Origin: Bradyrhizobium japonicum USDA 6
GTDB lineage: Bacteria; Pseudomonadota; Alphaproteobacteria; Rhizobiales; Xanthobacteraceae
Assembly: GCF_000284375.1 (NCBI RefSeq)
Contig: NC_017249.1
Location: forward strand, 2,086,001 to 2,150,000
Reading direction: 5' to 3'
Length of the DNA: 64,000 nt
The notes beneath the pieces were generated by a model. It did no database searches and was not told where the DNA came from. It saw only the letters and a list, made by a program, of their open reading frames with translations. How positions within the stretch are numbered: position 1 is the first letter of the stretch; each line of letters opens with the position of its first letter. Position numbers and translations under genes: made by a program. Below are positions 62,829-64,000 of the stretch, piece by piece.

Positions 62829-64000
62829 ATGAGCGGCTTGTTGATTTCTGGCGGACGGGTGGTGGATCCCGCGAGCGGAATGGACGCCATCGGCGATGTG
62901 GCGGTGGTGGACGGCAAGATCGCCGCGGTCGGCACGGGCCTCGGCGGCGCCGAGCGGGTGATCGATGCGACCGGGCTCGTGGTCGCGCCGGGCTTCATCG
63001 ATCTGCACGCGCATGGCCAGTCGATCCCGGCCGATCGCATGCAGGCGTTCGACGGCGTGACGACGACGCTCGATCTCGAGGCCGGCGTGCTGCCGGTCGC
63101 CTCTTGGTATGAGCGCCAGGCGCGGAAGGGACGCGTGCTGAACTACGGCGCCGCCACCAACTGGGCCTTTGCGCGCATCGGCGCGATGACCGGCTCGAAT
63201 GCGGAGAGCTCGCTGGAGGCGTTCGGCAACGCCATGCGCGATCGCCGCTGGATGGACAACGTGGCGAGCGATGCGGAGGTCGCCGGCATCCTCGAACGTC
63301 TTTCGCGCGGCCTCAACGAGGGCGGCATCGGCATCGGCATCCTGAACGCCTATGCGCCAGGCGCCGGTGTGCAGGAGTTGACGGCGGTCTGCCAGCTCGC
63401 GGCCAGGCAGGACGTGCCGACCTTCACGCACGTCGCCTACATGTCGCGCGTCGACCCCGAAAGTGCGGCGGAAGCCTATATCCGCCTGATCGGCTATGCC
63501 GGCGCCACCGGCGCGCACATGCACATCTGCCATTTCAACTCGTCGAGCAAGACCGACATCGAGCGCTGCCGCGTGCTGGTCGAAAAGGCGCAGGCGCAGG
63601 GCCTCCCGATCACGGTCGAAGCCTATCCCTACGGCACAGGCTCGACCGTGCTGGCCGCGGCCTTCTTCAGTGATCCCCAGTTCGTCGAGCGCAACGGCAC
63701 CGGCTACGATTCGGTGCAGCGCGTGACCGACGGTCACCGCTTCCGCGATCGCGAGGAACTGCTGAAGGCGCAGGCCGAAGAACCGTCCTCGCTGGTGCTC
63801 TGGCACATCCTCGATACCGACAACAACGCGCATCATCGCGATCTGCTCGATATGTCGGTGCTGTATCCCGGCGGCGCGATCGCGTCCGATGCGATGCCGT
63901 GGACGACGTCGGACGGCAAGACCTACACCGGCGATGCCTGGCCGCTGCCGGACGATGCCACCTCGCATCCGCGCTCGGCCGGCTGCTTCACGAAATTCAT
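62829..64000 (+). CDS. D-aminoacylase/N-acyl-D-amino-acid deacylase-like amidohydrolase, partial
   Basis: The first about 390 residues of a metal-dependent hydrolase cut by the window end. Start at 62829 MSGLLISGGRVVDPASGMDA, then VVAPGFIDLHAHGQSIPADR (HxH) and a metal-binding AHMHICHFNSSSKTDI. Such enzymes remove acyl groups from N-acyl-D-amino acids or act on D-glutamate derivatives. Strongly coding, high-GC third positions. It belongs to the chromosomal flank and is not related to the family 3 amidohydrolases of the island. Confidence 0.87.
   Translation, partial: MSGLLISGGRVVDPASGMDAIGDVAVVDGKIAAVGTGLGGAERVIDATGLVVAPGFIDLHAHGQSIPADRMQAFDGVTTTLDLEAGVLPVASWYERQARKGRVLNYGAATNWAFARIGAMTGSNAESSLEAFGNAMRDRRWMDNVASDAEVAGILERLSRGLNEGGIGIGILNAYAPGAGVQELTAVCQLAARQDVPTFTHVAYMSRVDPESAAEAYIRLIGYAGATGAHMHICHFNSSSKTDIERCRVLVEKAQAQGLPITVEAYPYGTGSTVLAAAFFSDPQFVERNGTGYDSVQRVTDGHRFRDREELLKAQAEEPSSLVLWHILDTDNNAHHRDLLDMSVLYPGGAIASDAMPWTTSDGKTYTGDAWPLPDDATSHPRSAGCFTKF

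Noticed and set aside
62757..63968. Minus-strand open frame of about 400 codons opposite the D-aminoacylase gene
   Set aside because: Antisense shadow; the plus strand encodes a well-conserved amidohydrolase over the same bases.

Overview
The window looks like an accessory genomic island of a Bradyrhizobium-type alphaproteobacterium (Nitrobacteraceae). I infer this from the high G+C content, the ROSE-type RNA thermometers in front of hsp20 genes, an HrcA/CIRCE-like groESL promoter, and many short hypothetical proteins of a kind typical of that group. The right edge is a partial tRNA 3' end (60778-60805) beside a tyrosine integrase (59227-60612). To its right lies sequence with a chromosomal feel (LigT-like 2H phosphoesterase, TPR protein, D-aminoacylase). 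The left edge of the island is outside the window.

Layout. (a) 1-1.2 kb: an MFS transporter. (b) 1.3-16.8 kb: a dense protein-quality-control block with FtsH, a NEW3-domain/ABC-2 exporter module, a DegP-like protease, GroES-GroEL with two small downstream genes, three Hsp20 proteins, an NDUFS4-like protein and several very small proteins. Four transcription units share a CTTGAA-N14/15-TCCTAG/TATAAT RpoH-like promoter, and two hsp20 genes also carry ROSE-like leaders. (c) 16.5-20 kb: small hypothetical genes, a response regulator whose 5' end is interrupted by a stop, and a Crp/Fnr regulator. (d) 20.5-22.3 kb: an IS110-family element. (e) 22.3-34.9 kb: the remains of an integrative conjugative element: ArdC, ParB, the N-terminal part of a strawberry-notch-type protein fused by deletion to a 5'-truncated trbL, then trbF, trbG, trbI, a DUF2274 gene, a LysR gene and a LuxI/LuxR quorum-sensing pair. 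(f) 35-59 kb: a catabolic region for an aromatic, probably amino-aromatic, compound.

The catabolic region is the most interesting part. Six copies of a 19-bp dyad (consensus TAGTTGACGANNCAACRAA) lie in front of or between nearly all of its transcription units, and a MarR-family gene sits in the middle; I propose one regulon. Its genes encode a chemoreceptor, MaoC and CaiB/BaiF enzymes, three orphan substrate-binding proteins, two paralogous amidohydrolases, and a 3-hydroxyanthranilate dioxygenase-like / ACMSD-like / RidA-like trio. They also encode a ferredoxin reductase, ferredoxin and Rieske oxygenase, a glutamine-synthetase-like ligase, a 4-hydroxylaminobenzoate-lyase-like protein and PcaHG. 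The ligase plus Rieske oxygenase leading to PcaHG suggests an aniline-type activation route ending in protocatechuate, for instance from a 4-amino- or 4-nitrobenzoate-like substrate. This is inference.

The sequence carries an unusual number of one-base indels, several in homopolymers: ftsH, a small gene at 12.7 kb, ridA, ferredoxin, the Rieske oxygenase and pcaH, plus the NEW3 gene. Either the assembly has residual indel errors or the island is decaying. All affected genes are described as broken, with the likely repaired reading.
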